Part shown: positions 25,247-33,367 of the stretch, in pieces
How positions within the stretch are numbered: position 1 is the stretch's first letter
Layout of the letters: each line of letters opens with the position of its first letter
From: Actinomyces sp. ZJ308
Lineage (GTDB): Bacteria > Actinomycetota > Actinomycetes > Actinomycetales > Actinomycetaceae
Assembly: GCF_011752065.1 (NCBI RefSeq)
Contig: NZ_JAAIJY010000007.1
Coordinates: forward strand, 1-48,030
Direction: 5' to 3'
DNA: 48,030 nucleotides
The notes under the pieces: model-generated
The model's database searches: none
The model's input: the letters and a program-made list of their open reading frames with translations, nothing else
Told to the model about the DNA's origin: nothing
Program-made: the position numbers and the translations under genes

Positions 25247-25278
25247 CCTACGCTCACGTAACCTACGGACTCGTAAGG
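25247..25278. promoter_or_regulatory. Two overlapping TACG-N4-CGTA operator-like palindromes
   Basis: CCTACGCTCACGTAACC (25247-25263) and CCTACGGACTCGTAAGG (25262-25278) share the pattern CCTACG-N4-CGTAA and overlap by two bases, with centres 15 bp apart. They lie 58 nt upstream of trhA in the region divergent to uppS. TACG/CGTA palindromes of this kind precede lipid-metabolism genes in other actinobacteria and are bound there by TetR-type repressors; assigning such a regulator here is inference. The rest of the 369-bp gap (24967-25335) shows no gene. Confidence 0.55.
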
Positions 25279-25335
25279 TTCGGGACCGGCCCAGGTCCCG
25301 GCCCGCGCGACCCAGCCAGAAGGACGCTCACGCCC

Positions 25336-26070
25336 ATGTCATCGCCATCGTCACCGACGCCGTCACCGACACCGACACCGCCGGCGCCGGAACCGCGTCG
25401 CAGCGCGTCCACGAGCGCCAAGGGCGTCATCGCCGCCGTCAAGCCGCGGCTGCGCGGCTGGATCCACGCCGGAACCGCGCCGTTGGCCCTGGCCGCGTGC
25501 ATCGTGCTGACGGTGCTGGCGCCGGGGGCGGGCCTGAAGTGGGCCTGCGCCATCTACCTGACCTGCTCGCTGCTGCTGTTCGCCAACTCCGGCGTCTACC
25601 ACATCGGCACCGGCCACTGGCCCGCGAGGGTGGCGGCCACGCTGCGGCGGATCGACCACGCGAACATCTACCTGCTCATCGCCGGCACCTACACGCCTCT
25701 GTCGGCGGCACTGCTGCCGATGCGCACGGCCGCACTGGTCCTGGGCATCGTGTGGGCCGGCGCCGCGATCGGCACGACCACGAACCTGCTGTGGATGAAC
25801 GCGCCGCGATGGTTCACCACCGCCCTCTACGTCATCCTGGGCTGGGTGGCGCTCTGGTTCCTGCCGCAGTTCTGGAGGACCGGCGGCCCGGTGATCGTGT
25901 GGCTGCTGGTGGCCGGCGGCGTGACCTACACGCTGGGCGCCGTCATCTACGCCCGCAAGACCCCCGACCCCTCGCCGCGCTGGTTCGGCTTCCACGAGAT
26001 CTTCCACGTGTGCACCGTGGCGGCGTGGGCCTGCCAGTGCGTGGCCTGCTTCCTGGCGGTGCTGCGGTAG
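25336..26070 (+). CDS. trhA: Hemolysin III / TrhA family (PAQR-like) membrane protein
   Basis: A 244-residue protein with seven predicted helices after a Ser/Pro/Thr-rich cytoplasmic start (1-30). Conserved metal-site motifs of the PAQR/hemolysin III group are present: SGVYHIGTGHW, RRIDHANIYLLIAGTYTP, and the late RWFGFHEIFHVCTV with two His. Bacterial TrhA proteins are linked to membrane-lipid balance; true haemolytic action is unlikely. An AAGGAC sequence precedes the ATG at a long spacing. It is divergently placed to uppS behind tandem operator-like palindromes. Confidence 0.9.
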   Translation: MSSPSSPTPSPTPTPPAPEPRRSASTSAKGVIAAVKPRLRGWIHAGTAPLALAACIVLTVLAPGAGLKWACAIYLTCSLLLFANSGVYHIGTGHWPARVAATLRRIDHANIYLLIAGTYTPLSAALLPMRTAALVLGIVWAGAAIGTTTNLLWMNAPRWFTTALYVILGWVALWFLPQFWRTGGPVIVWLLVAGGVTYTLGAVIYARKTPDPSPRWFGFHEIFHVCTVAAWACQCVACFLAVLR

Positions 26071-26403
26071 CGCGGCAGGCGGGTCGGCCGGTGCCGGGAG
26101 CACTGCACGAGGGCCGCTGCGAACCGCCATACCGGCGGGCCGGCTATCGTTCCCACCGGTTTTCCTGATAACCACGGCCGACGCCGATCGGGCAGGTCAG
26201 CGCCGATTCGCCCACCCCGGGACGCGCCCGCGAACCAGCAGCACCCCAACACCTTCCGCCATGCATTCAGTGTTCTTTCAGACTGCGGCGTAGACTCGCG
26301 CTTCAAACCCGGTCGGCCCCATGAGGAGCCGCCGGGTGTCGTCGTCGCAAGGTGGCCCGGCAGGCCGCCGCGCGACCAGCACCAGTCATCCAAGGAGGAC
26401 CCC
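26071..26403. other. trhA-greA intergenic region
   Basis: 333 bp without a supported gene. TAGACT at 26291-26296 is a plausible -10 box for greA, but no clear -35 box stands at the right distance. The stretch right after trhA is GC-rich with several short inverted repeats (for example GCCGG-rich blocks near 26085-26150) that could end the trhA transcript. Confidence 0.35.
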
Positions 26404-26889
26404 ATGTCCGAGCAGTCACAGGGCACCTGGCTCACGCAGGAGGCCTACGACCGCCTGTCCGCCGAGCTCGAGCACCGCAAGACGACCGAGCGCAAGGAGA
26501 TCGCCCAGCGCGTGGAGGCGGCCCGCCAGGAGGGTGACCTGAGGGAGAACGCCGGCTACCACGCGGCCCGCGAGGAGGCGGGGCTCAACGAGGCGCGCAT
26601 CATTCAGCTCGAGGAGACCCTGGAGAACGCCCAGATCGGCGAGGCGGCCGACGACGGCTCGGTCTCGGCCGGCACGATCGTCACCGCGAAGGTGGCCGGC
26701 AAGGAGCAGGTCTTCGCCCTGGGCGGCCAGGAGATCACCGAGGACGTGCCCGACGGCGTCAAGGTCTTCTCCCCCGACGCCCCACTGGGTCAGGCCCTCA
26801 TGGGCCACCGCGCGGGCGACACCGTCTCCTACGAGGCCCCCACCGGCCGGGAGATCAAGGCCCAGATCGTCAAGGTCGAGCGAGTCTGA
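26404..26889 (+). CDS. greA: Transcription elongation factor GreA
   Basis: Binds in the RNA polymerase secondary channel and stimulates cleavage of backtracked RNA. 161 residues: N-terminal coiled coil with the two acidic tip residues in GDLRENAGYHAAREE (about 43-57), then the FKBP-like C-terminal domain (SPDAPLGQALMGHRAGDTVSY). This is the usual GreA length for actinobacteria. AAGGAGG stands ideally before the ATG. A strong nested palindrome follows the stop at 13 nt and probably ends transcription. Confidence 0.96.
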   Translation: MSEQSQGTWLTQEAYDRLSAELEHRKTTERKEIAQRVEAARQEGDLRENAGYHAAREEAGLNEARIIQLEETLENAQIGEAADDGSVSAGTIVTAKVAGKEQVFALGGQEITEDVPDGVKVFSPDAPLGQALMGHRAGDTVSYEAPTGREIKAQIVKVERV

Positions 26890-26901
26890 TTTCTCTTTCC
26901 A

Positions 26902-26970
26902 CCGAGCCGGGCATTCTTCGCGTAGGACGACAGAATTTCTGTTGGACACCGCGAAGAATGCCCGGCTCGG
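26902..26970. repeat. 69-bp nested palindrome, dispersed family A (copy 2)
   Basis: Perfect 21-nt arms at 26902-26922 and 26950-26970 (CCGAGCCGGGCATTCTTCGC then G) surround a centre with a small ACAGAA/TTCTGT hairpin. Sequence and nested design match 7656-7722, including CGCGTAG after the left arm and a similar centre when one copy is reversed. It lies between greA and msrA, 13 nt past the greA stop. Confidence 0.8.
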
Positions 26971-27003
26971 CGTCTGGCTCCTCGCGGTCAGTGAAGCGCG
27001 GGC

Positions 27004-27031
27004 GGGAATAGGGGCCGGGCGCAGTAACGTG
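27004..27031 (+). promoter_or_regulatory. SigH/SigR-type promoter of msrA
   Basis: GGGAATA (27004-27010), 17 nt, then CGTG fits the GGGAAYA-N16/17-CGTT pattern of the actinobacterial thiol-stress sigma factors SigH/SigR. It would start the transcript almost at the msrA ATG (27037), leaving little or no leader. The 12-bp block CGGGCGGGAATA is shared with the site at 35161. msrA belongs to the SigR regulon in streptomycetes, which supports the call. Confidence 0.5.
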
Positions 27032-27036
27032 TCCTC

Positions 27037-27753
27037 ATGTTCAACGCCCTTCGTCACTCGCTCAGCGGCGCGGCGCCGGTCGGCCGCGAGACGCCGGTCC
27101 TGCCCGCCCCCGGAGACCACCCGGTGCTGGGGACACCCCTGGACGGCCCCTGGCCCGAGGGCAGCCGGATCCTCTACCTGGCGGCCGGCTGCTTCTGGGG
27201 CGTGGAGCGCATCCTGTGGCGCCAGGACGGCGTCATCTCGACGTCGGTCGGGTACATGGGCGGCCAGACGCCCAACCCGACCTACCAGGAGGTGTGCACC
27301 GGGGCGACCGGTCACGCCGAGACGGTGCGCGTCGTCTACGACCCGGCCGTGTGCGGCGAGGGCGGCGAGACGCTGCTGCGGACCTTCTGGGAGAACCACG
27401 ACTCCACGCACCTGAACCGGCACGGCAACGACGTCGGCACCCAGTACCGCTCGGCGGTGTGGACGACGACGCCCGCCCAGCACGAGGCGGCCGCAAGGAT
27501 CCGCGAGGCCTTCCAGGGCGAGCTGACGCGCCTGGGCCTGGGCACGTGCGTGACCACCATCGAGGACGCAGCGGACGCGCCGGATGGCTTCGGCGGCCCC
27601 TACTACCTGGCCGAGGACTATCACCAGGCCTACCTGCACAAGAACCCCAACGGCTACTGCAACCACGGCCCCAACGGGTTCACCTGCCCGGTCGGCATCA
27701 CGGACCTGCCCGCGCAGGTCGACGTCCTGGCCCCCGACGACGCCCCGGCCTGA
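27037..27753 (+). CDS. msrA: Peptide methionine-(S)-S-oxide reductase
   Basis: Reduces methionine-(S)-sulfoxide in proteins and free methionine during oxidative stress. 238 residues, of the E. coli-like long type: catalytic Cys52 in LYLAAGCFWGVERILWRQDG, then VSVGYMGG-type strand (TSVGYMGGQTPNPTYQEVCT), GHAETVRVVYDP, FWENHDSTHLNRHGNDVGTQ, and YLAEDYHQAYLHKNPNGYCN with resolving Cys residues near the end (NGYC and FTCP). No ribosome-binding site is visible, consistent with the leaderless transcript predicted from the upstream promoter. Confidence 0.95.
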   Translation: MFNALRHSLSGAAPVGRETPVLPAPGDHPVLGTPLDGPWPEGSRILYLAAGCFWGVERILWRQDGVISTSVGYMGGQTPNPTYQEVCTGATGHAETVRVVYDPAVCGEGGETLLRTFWENHDSTHLNRHGNDVGTQYRSAVWTTTPAQHEAAARIREAFQGELTRLGLGTCVTTIEDAADAPDGFGGPYYLAEDYHQAYLHKNPNGYCNHGPNGFTCPVGITDLPAQVDVLAPDDAPA

Positions 27754-27917
27754 GGCGGGAACCCGCCAACCCAACCCAGCCTTTGAAGGCTAAACCACCA
27801 GGGTTCTCACACGTTGCCTTGAGACACTCGCGAACGGCCGCGGGCCCGCACTCCCAGCCTTGAGCGCCCGTGACCGCGTGACCTGTTTCCCTGCGCACCA
27901 CAGGAGGCTCAACCCCG

Positions 27918-28658
27918 ATGAGCAGCCAGATCGCCAGCACGCCGTCGCCGGATCAGACACCGGAGCGGACGGACCGGACGGGACCGGAGACCCACTGGTC
28001 CGAGGACGCGGACTTCCAGTGGCGCGCCGCGACCGAGCTGCTCATCGCCCTGGGGGTCCCCCGCTCCACCGCCCGCCTCACCCGGGACCTGCGCACCTCC
28101 ATCGCCCACCTGGAGGAGGTCGATGCGCGCCTGCCACGCGACGGCAAGCCGCTGCCGGAAGCCGACCGCCTCACCCGCAACAACGCCGTCGACGACGTCG
28201 CCCGGGCCATCCTGCCGCTGGCGCACGCCACCCTGGAGCGGATCCGGGCCCAGGAGCTGCGCACCGAGGTCGTCGGGGTCGACTACGACGCCCTGTGCGA
28301 CGCCGTCGAGCAGCTCGAGGCCACCTACCGCGCCGGCTGGTGGCGCGCGGCCGAGCGGGAGGGCGCCGACTTCTTCCTGCGCGAGGTCGAGGCCCTCGAC
28401 CGCCTCAACGTGCCTCCCATCCGGGCCACCTGGCGCGACGCCGGCAGGATCGTCAGCGTGCTGCGCAAGATGCCCGACTCGACGCTTCGGCGCGTTGCCC
28501 GCACGAGCAACCCCATGGCACTGCGCCTCAAGGTGCTGTTCGGCCTCCAGGCCGGCTACCGCGACGGCCTGTTCGACAAGACCATCTCGATCCCCCGCCT
28601 CATCCACACCAGGACCAGCGAGTACCGCAGCGAGTACCGGGCCGGCTCAGCCGCCTAG
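27918..28658 (+). CDS. Soluble helical protein of unknown function
   Basis: A 246-residue protein with no signal or membrane segment. The N-terminal 30 residues are polar and low-complexity. The body is helical with many acidic and Arg residues (ELLIALGVPRSTARLTRDLR, AVEQLEATYRAGWWRAAERE, FLREVEALDRLNVPPIRATW, VLRKMPDSTLRRVARTSNPM). I do not recognise a family. AGGAGG precedes the ATG. Its last 12 bp overlap the 3' end of the convergent lysE-type gene. Separate from msrA by 163 bp. Confidence 0.75.
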   Translation: MSSQIASTPSPDQTPERTDRTGPETHWSEDADFQWRAATELLIALGVPRSTARLTRDLRTSIAHLEEVDARLPRDGKPLPEADRLTRNNAVDDVARAILPLAHATLERIRAQELRTEVVGVDYDALCDAVEQLEATYRAGWWRAAEREGADFFLREVEALDRLNVPPIRATWRDAGRIVSVLRKMPDSTLRRVARTSNPMALRLKVLFGLQAGYRDGLFDKTISIPRLIHTRTSEYRSEYRAGSAA

Positions 28659-29276
28659 CGCGAGCCGAGCGGCCACCACCAGCATGACGGCCGCGACGAG
28701 CAGGTCGATGACCCGCCAGGTCCGGGGGCTGGCCAGTGGCTTGGACAGGGCGTGGGCCCCGAAGCCCAACCCGGCGAACCACACCACGGAGGCCGCCATG
28801 GCACCGGCCGCGGCCATCCACCGCTGCGAGCCGTAGCTGTTGGTGACGGTGCCCAGCATGACCACGGTGTCGAGGTAGACGTGGGGGTTGAGCCAGGTCA
28901 GCGCCAGCGTCGTCAGGGCGACCGAGGAGGCGGGTCTGGCCTCGGACTGCTCCAGCGAGCCGGGTCGCAGCGCCGAGCGGATCGAGGAGGCGGCGAAGCC
29001 CACAAGGTAGAGAACGCCTCCCCAGCGCAGCACCTGAAGCACCCACGGAGCCATGGAGGAGACCCAGCCGATCGCCCCGGTGCCCGTGGCGATGAGGAGG
29101 ATGTCGCTGAGCGCGCAGATGAGCACCACGAGCCCCACGTGCTCGCGGCGCACCCCCTGCCGCAGCACCCAGGCGTTCTGGGCGCCGATGGCCAGGATGA
29201 GCCCCAGCCCGGTCCCGAAACCGGTCAGCGCGGGGGTATAGGACAGCACAGGCACGGCAGATGTCATGGCACCCAT
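28647..29276 (-). CDS. LysE/ArgO-family amino-acid exporter
   Basis: A 209-residue membrane protein with six hydrophobic segments. The family signature GLGLILAIGAQNAWVLRQGV follows the first helix, and TLALTWLNPHVYLDTVVMLG lies in the middle, as in LysE/ArgO exporters of basic amino acids. The start is ATG 29276 or 29267; ribosome-binding sequence is weak for both, and the palindrome at 29278-29341 ends just ahead. No LysG-type activator adjoins. The 3' end overlaps the gene at 27918-28658 tail to tail. Confidence 0.88.
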   Translation of the reverse strand: MGAMTSAVPVLSYTPALTGFGTGLGLILAIGAQNAWVLRQGVRREHVGLVVLICALSDILLIATGTGAIGWVSSMAPWVLQVLRWGGVLYLVGFAASSIRSALRPGSLEQSEARPASSVALTTLALTWLNPHVYLDTVVMLGTVTNSYGSQRWMAAAGAMAASVVWFAGLGFGAHALSKPLASPRTWRVIDLLVAAVMLVVAARLALGG

Positions 29277-29277
29277 C

Positions 29278-29341
29278 AATATCAACATTTTTCTCAAAAA
29301 CGACGCGGCTCCGGGTCGATTTTGAATTTTTTGTCGAAGTG
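29278..29341. repeat. 64-bp quasi-palindrome, dispersed family B (copy 1)
   Basis: Outer end GTCGAAGTG at 29333-29341. The core, read on the minus strand, is GACCCGGAGCCGCGTCGTTT and is identical over 20 nt to copy 2 at 30427-30490 in the opposite orientation. The inner end is degenerate. It lies 32 nt past the stop of the DUF559-type gene at 29374 and touches the lysE-type start codon region. Confidence 0.7.
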
Positions 29342-29373
29342 AGTGAGTGAGGGAGAGGGCGGGGAGGAGGGGC

Positions 29374-30324
29374 TCACCAGCGTCGGCCGGTGGGTCTGAC
29401 CCCGGCAGCGGCCAGTCGCTGCAGCATCTGCGCCCCGGCGTCACCCCATGCCTGCGACCATGTCCAGCGGGCCACCGTCAGACCCGAGGCCCGCAGTGCG
29501 TCCTCCCGGAGCTTCTCACGCCACACGACATCCTCCGGATCCTGCCCGAAGGAGGCCGACCGGTACTTGACTCGGCCGTCGAACTCCCCGGCCACCTCAT
29601 GGTCCGGCCAGTAGTAGTCCAGGATGTAGAGCTCCCGCCCGACCCGCACACTCACCTGCAGCTCCGGCTTGGGAAGACGGTGCTCCCACATGCGGACACG
29701 GGACATGGACTCGCCCGGCGACTCAGATCGGCCGTCGGCCAGGCGCACGGCCTGACGAGCGCGGGGGCCGCCACGCGCCGTAGCGGGCAGACGCTCCAGC
29801 GCCTCCTCCATGGCGTCCACGGAGCACAGCCTGTTGTGCAGGGCCGCGTCCATGGCGACGACCCCCGCCATGAGTCCGCTCCATCGAGCCAGGTCAATGA
29901 GTGAGTCCGGCAGTGCGACAGCGAGATGCCCGCCCACCCTGACGACCTCAGTGCCTCGGCGCTGGACGTGGCGCCACAGCAAGGAGGTCCGCACGCGCCC
30001 GGGACACCCATCCACGACCTCGACCCTGCGCAGGACCGTCCCCACCAGCGGCAGCCCGTAGGCGGCGACAGCAGAAGCACCCGCCAGCACCAGGTCCTCG
30101 CCGTACTTTCGTTGCGCCGCCTCGAGCAGCAGCCCGTAACGCTCCGTCCACGAAGCCTTCTGCCAGGCCGAGCGGGGCGCGTACACGCCTGCAGCGACTC
30201 GCAGCCAGTCGTGACTGAGGTCCGGACGCGCACACGCAGCGTCGTCGAGACCGGTCTCGTTCCACAGAAGAGGGAGCAGGGCCCCGCCGTCGGCCAAGGG
30301 CAGGGAAGAGATCGAGGTGGTCAT
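29374..30324 (-). CDS. Second AbiEi/DUF559-type protein with Vsr-like C-terminus
   Basis: A 316-residue protein of the same type as the one at 529-1365 but only distantly similar. N-terminal region: LSHDWLRVAAGVYAPRSAWQ (winged-helix-like end), then YGLLLEAAQRKYGEDLVLAG and AVAAYGLPLVGTV. C-terminal nuclease-like core: ELYILDYYWPDHEVAGEFDG near 231-250, a conserved Lys near 253 (GRVKYR), EKLREDALRASG, and the final VARWTW strand. I chose ATG 30324 for its AGGGG ribosome-binding site. Function unknown; an endonuclease or the antitoxin-like partner of an AbiE-type system is conceivable, but no AbiEii partner adjoins. It sits between the two family-B palindromes. Confidence 0.75.
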   Translation of the reverse strand: MTTSISSLPLADGGALLPLLWNETGLDDAACARPDLSHDWLRVAAGVYAPRSAWQKASWTERYGLLLEAAQRKYGEDLVLAGASAVAAYGLPLVGTVLRRVEVVDGCPGRVRTSLLWRHVQRRGTEVVRVGGHLAVALPDSLIDLARWSGLMAGVVAMDAALHNRLCSVDAMEEALERLPATARGGPRARQAVRLADGRSESPGESMSRVRMWEHRLPKPELQVSVRVGRELYILDYYWPDHEVAGEFDGRVKYRSASFGQDPEDVVWREKLREDALRASGLTVARWTWSQAWGDAGAQMLQRLAAAGVRPTGRRW

Positions 30325-30426
30325 GCCCCTATGCTGCCCACAGCGCCCCGGCACTCACCTGGCACGCTTGTCCTCCTGTGGAAACAGGAGGCCGACGACG
30401 TCGATGTGGACACCTGCATCACGGAT

Positions 30427-30490
30427 CACTTCGACCGAATCTTCACAGATGACCCGGAGCCGCGTCGTTTCTGAAGTTTTTGTCGAAGTG
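30427..30490. repeat. 64-bp quasi-palindrome, dispersed family B (copy 2)
   Basis: Terminal repeats CACTTCGAC (30427-30435) and GTCGAAGTG (30482-30490), with inner TTCA/TGAA, surround a core GACCCGGAGCCGCGTCGTTT. It is the inverted counterpart of 29278-29341. It lies 32 nt past the stop of the ABC-class ATPase gene, the same distance as copy 1 from its gene, so a terminator-like role is plausible. Confidence 0.75.
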
Positions 30491-30522
30491 TGGGAGGCCG
30501 ACCGCCAGTCCTCGGCGGGTCG

Positions 30523-32457
30523 TCAGGCCAGCTCCAGCCTGCGGTAGCGGCTGACGGCGGCGGCGACGTCGACCATGCGCGGGCGCACGAGGAAGGCGGG
30601 CCGCTCGCGCTCGTCGGTCAGGGCGTCCAGCCCCTCGTCGTTGAGCAGGGCCTCGAGGTCGTCGAGGCACTCGCGCAGCGGGGAGACCCCGTCGAAGCGC
30701 TGTTCGAGCAGGGCGCGCAGGGCGTAGGCGATGGCCTCGGCCTGGCCGGGGTCGACGACGCCGCCGACGTCGGAGATGTCGATGTCCTCGCGGTCCAGGA
30801 CGAGGGTGGAGGTGCCCTGGGCGCGGGTGCGCACGGGGCCGCGGCGGGTGCGCGGCGGGGCGGGCTCGGGCACGCGCCGGCGGGGCGCGGCGAAGTCCTC
30901 CAGCTCGGTGAGGGGCCGGGGCTGGTCGGCCACGACCTGGCGGGCCCGCTCGGTGACGTCGCGCAGGTGGTAGGCGTCCATGAGCAGGACCCGGTCGGCC
31001 ACGTCCAGGTAGTCCCCGGAGCCGCCCATGACCATGACCGTGGAGACCCCGCGCCGGCGGAACAGCGCGGTGATGCGGTCCACCAGCGGGGTGATGGGCT
31101 CACGGTCACTGGCGACCAGCTCGCGCATGCGCGAGTCGCGGATGAGCAGGTTGGTGGCGGAGGTGTCCTCGTCCAGCAGAAGCACGGTGGAGCCGGCCTC
31201 GACCGCCTCGATGATGGAGGCGGCCTGGGAGGTGGAGCCCGAGGCGTTGCGGGTGGTGAAGGCGGCGGTCTCGCGCCCGCCCGGCAGGTGGGAGATGAAG
31301 GGGGTCAGGTCCACCCCGGTCACGGCGCGCCCGTCGGCGGCCCGCACCTTGACGGCGTCGGGGAGCGTGGCCACGAGCTCACGCCCGTCCCCGGGCACGT
31401 GCGGGTAGACGCCGCGCTCGATGGCGCTCAACAGCGTCGACTTGCCGTGGTAGCCGCCGCCGACGATGACGTTGACGCCGGCCTCGACGACGGTGCCTCG
31501 CACGCGCCCGGCGTGGGGCAGGTCGACCTCGGCGGCCATGGAGTCGGGGGCCTGGAGGGGGACGCCGTCGTCCAGGGGCTCGTCGCTGACCCCGGAGCGG
31601 CGCGGCAGGACGGCGCCGTCGGCGAGGAAGGACACCCAGCCGTTGCGGGCCACGGCGGCGCTCAGGGCCCGGTGGTCCTCGAGGGTGGCGACGTGGTGCA
31701 CGAGCCGGTCGCCCCGCTCGCCGGTGAGGTCCATGGCCTCCTCCAGCTCGCGCACGAGGTCGCGCCCCACGATCCGGGAGGCCTCGTTGCCCCGGATGGA
31801 GCGGCCCTGGGCCGGCAGGGCCAGGCGGGCGCGGATCTCCAGGACCCAGCCGGGTTTCTCGCCCGTGTCATCCGGGCGCACGATGACGCTGGAGCGCTGA
31901 AGGATCTCCTGACCCGGGGAGGCGATCGACAGGGCGGTGCCGCGGAAGCCGGCGTGTAGCTCGCGGGTGAGGAAGTCGCCCACGGCCAGGCGCCGGTCGA
32001 CGTCGGCCAGCAGGTCGGCCTTGTCGAGCAGGGCCAGGCTGTTCAGGTCGGTGGGCACGTCCACGTGGATGCGCGTGGGCGGGGCGTAGGGGTCGGACTG
32101 GACGCGGTCGATGTGCAGGAACCAGCCGGCGGGGGCCCGGTAGCGTCCGACGATCGCCTTGTAGGCGGCGTAGGAGCGCCCGTCGAGGGCGTGGAGGTGG
32201 CCGACGAGGTCGGCCAGGAGGCCGTCGCGGGGCTCGTCGTCGTAGACACGGCGCGAGCGGCCGCGCTCGCCGCCCCGGTAGCCGCGGTCGCCGCCGCGGT
32301 CGCCGCCGCGGTTACTGCCGCGGTCCCCTCCCCCGCGGCCTCCCCGGTAACCCCGATCGCCGCCGGAGCCTCCCCGGTAGCCGCGGTCGCCACTGCGGTC
32401 ACCGCGTCCGCCCCTGTCGTCGCGGTGGGAACCGCCTCGCTCGCTGCGCTCAGTCAT
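30523..32457 (-). CDS. ABC-class ATPase (PF09818-type) with N-terminal RGG repeats
   Basis: A 644-residue protein. Residues 1-70 are an RGG/RGY tract (GDRGYRGGSGGDRGYRGG, RGGGDRGSNRGGDRGGDRGY), typical of RNA-binding tails. The rest matches the 'predicted ATPase of the ABC class' group: LHALDGRSYAAYKAIVGRYR, HIDRVQSDPYAPPTRIHVDV, the distinctive P-loop NVIVGGGYHGKSTLLSAIER, RNASGSTSQAASIIEAVEAG and VLLLDEDTSATNLLIRD. Family function is unknown in bacteria; the trypanosome relative MRB1590 binds RNA. I chose ATG 32457 because upstream sequence is unrelated. Confidence 0.88.
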   Translation of the reverse strand: MTERSERGGSHRDDRGGRGDRSGDRGYRGGSGGDRGYRGGRGGGDRGSNRGGDRGGDRGYRGGERGRSRRVYDDEPRDGLLADLVGHLHALDGRSYAAYKAIVGRYRAPAGWFLHIDRVQSDPYAPPTRIHVDVPTDLNSLALLDKADLLADVDRRLAVGDFLTRELHAGFRGTALSIASPGQEILQRSSVIVRPDDTGEKPGWVLEIRARLALPAQGRSIRGNEASRIVGRDLVRELEEAMDLTGERGDRLVHHVATLEDHRALSAAVARNGWVSFLADGAVLPRRSGVSDEPLDDGVPLQAPDSMAAEVDLPHAGRVRGTVVEAGVNVIVGGGYHGKSTLLSAIERGVYPHVPGDGRELVATLPDAVKVRAADGRAVTGVDLTPFISHLPGGRETAAFTTRNASGSTSQAASIIEAVEAGSTVLLLDEDTSATNLLIRDSRMRELVASDREPITPLVDRITALFRRRGVSTVMVMGGSGDYLDVADRVLLMDAYHLRDVTERARQVVADQPRPLTELEDFAAPRRRVPEPAPPRTRRGPVRTRAQGTSTLVLDREDIDISDVGGVVDPGQAEAIAYALRALLEQRFDGVSPLRECLDDLEALLNDEGLDALTDERERPAFLVRPRMVDVAAAVSRYRRLELA

Positions 32458-32593
32458 GGTGGAAACCCTACCCACCCGCTCGGCCGCGCAGCCGCAGCAG
32501 ATACGACGTCGCCGTCGGCGCCCACAAGTGGTGCCGACGGCGACGCGAGGAGCCGGAGGGCTCAGCGGTGATCCGGTTGTCCGGTTTCGAGCC

Positions 32594-33148
32594 TCAGCGC
32601 AGGGAGGCCAGGGCGTCGGAGTGGGCGACGACGTCGCGCACCATGGCCGGGACCTCGGGGTCGTGGAAGGCGGCCGGGGAGAAGGCGCCGTCGGCGAAGT
32701 CGGTGTTGAGGGACAGGAACACGTTGGAGGGCACGACGCTGGCGCCCATGCCCTGGAGGATCTGCTGGAGGTGGCTGACGGCGCGGATGCCGACGCTGTA
32801 GGAGTAGCCGACCACGCCCACGCCCTTGTTGGCCACGGCACTGGCCTGAAGGAAGTCGATGGCGTTCTTCAGGGCCCCGGGGATGGAGTGGTTGTACTCC
32901 GGGGTGACGAAGATCAGGGCGTCGAAGGACTTCAGCGCGGCGTCGAAGGCGGCGCCGGCCGGGTCGGTGGGGACGGCCATCCGGGGCGGGAGCTCCTCGG
33001 CGAACAGCGGCAGGTTGAAGGAGGCGATGTCGACGACCTCGGCGTCGACGCCCTCGATCTGGTTGGCCTGGTCGACCACCCACTGGGCGATGGCGCCACC
33101 CACACGGTTGGGGCGGACGGAGCCGACGACGACGGCGAGACGGGTCAT
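32594..33148 (-). CDS. NADPH-dependent FMN reductase family protein
   Basis: A 184-residue flavodoxin-like protein. The phosphate loop VVVGSVRPNRVGGAIAQWV lies at 5-23, and PEYNHSIPGALKNAIDFLQA near 90-110 is the flavin-ring signature of the family (ChrR/azoreductase-like). It probably reduces flavins, quinones or xenobiotics with NAD(P)H in the cytosol. AGGAGA precedes ATG 33148. It lies between ilvA and the ABC-class ATPase gene, with its own promoter space. Confidence 0.9.
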   Translation of the reverse strand: MTRLAVVVGSVRPNRVGGAIAQWVVDQANQIEGVDAEVVDIASFNLPLFAEELPPRMAVPTDPAGAAFDAALKSFDALIFVTPEYNHSIPGALKNAIDFLQASAVANKGVGVVGYSYSVGIRAVSHLQQILQGMGASVVPSNVFLSLNTDFADGAFSPAAFHDPEVPAMVRDVVAHSDALASLR

Positions 33149-33367
33149 GGTGTTTCTCCTGGTGAGGCGAGTCGGGGCACGGCCGGCGTCAGGTGGAGGC
33201 CACCGGGGCGCTCTCAACGCGCCCGGCCGCGACGAGTGATTCGTCAACAACCTTATGGGACTCGCGCCAGAAACAGCGAGCCCTTATCTCATGACACCTG
33301 CCACAGCGGATCGCCGCCCGATCGAGCCCCACCGATCAGGGCACCGATGTCACGGGTTTGTCACGGT

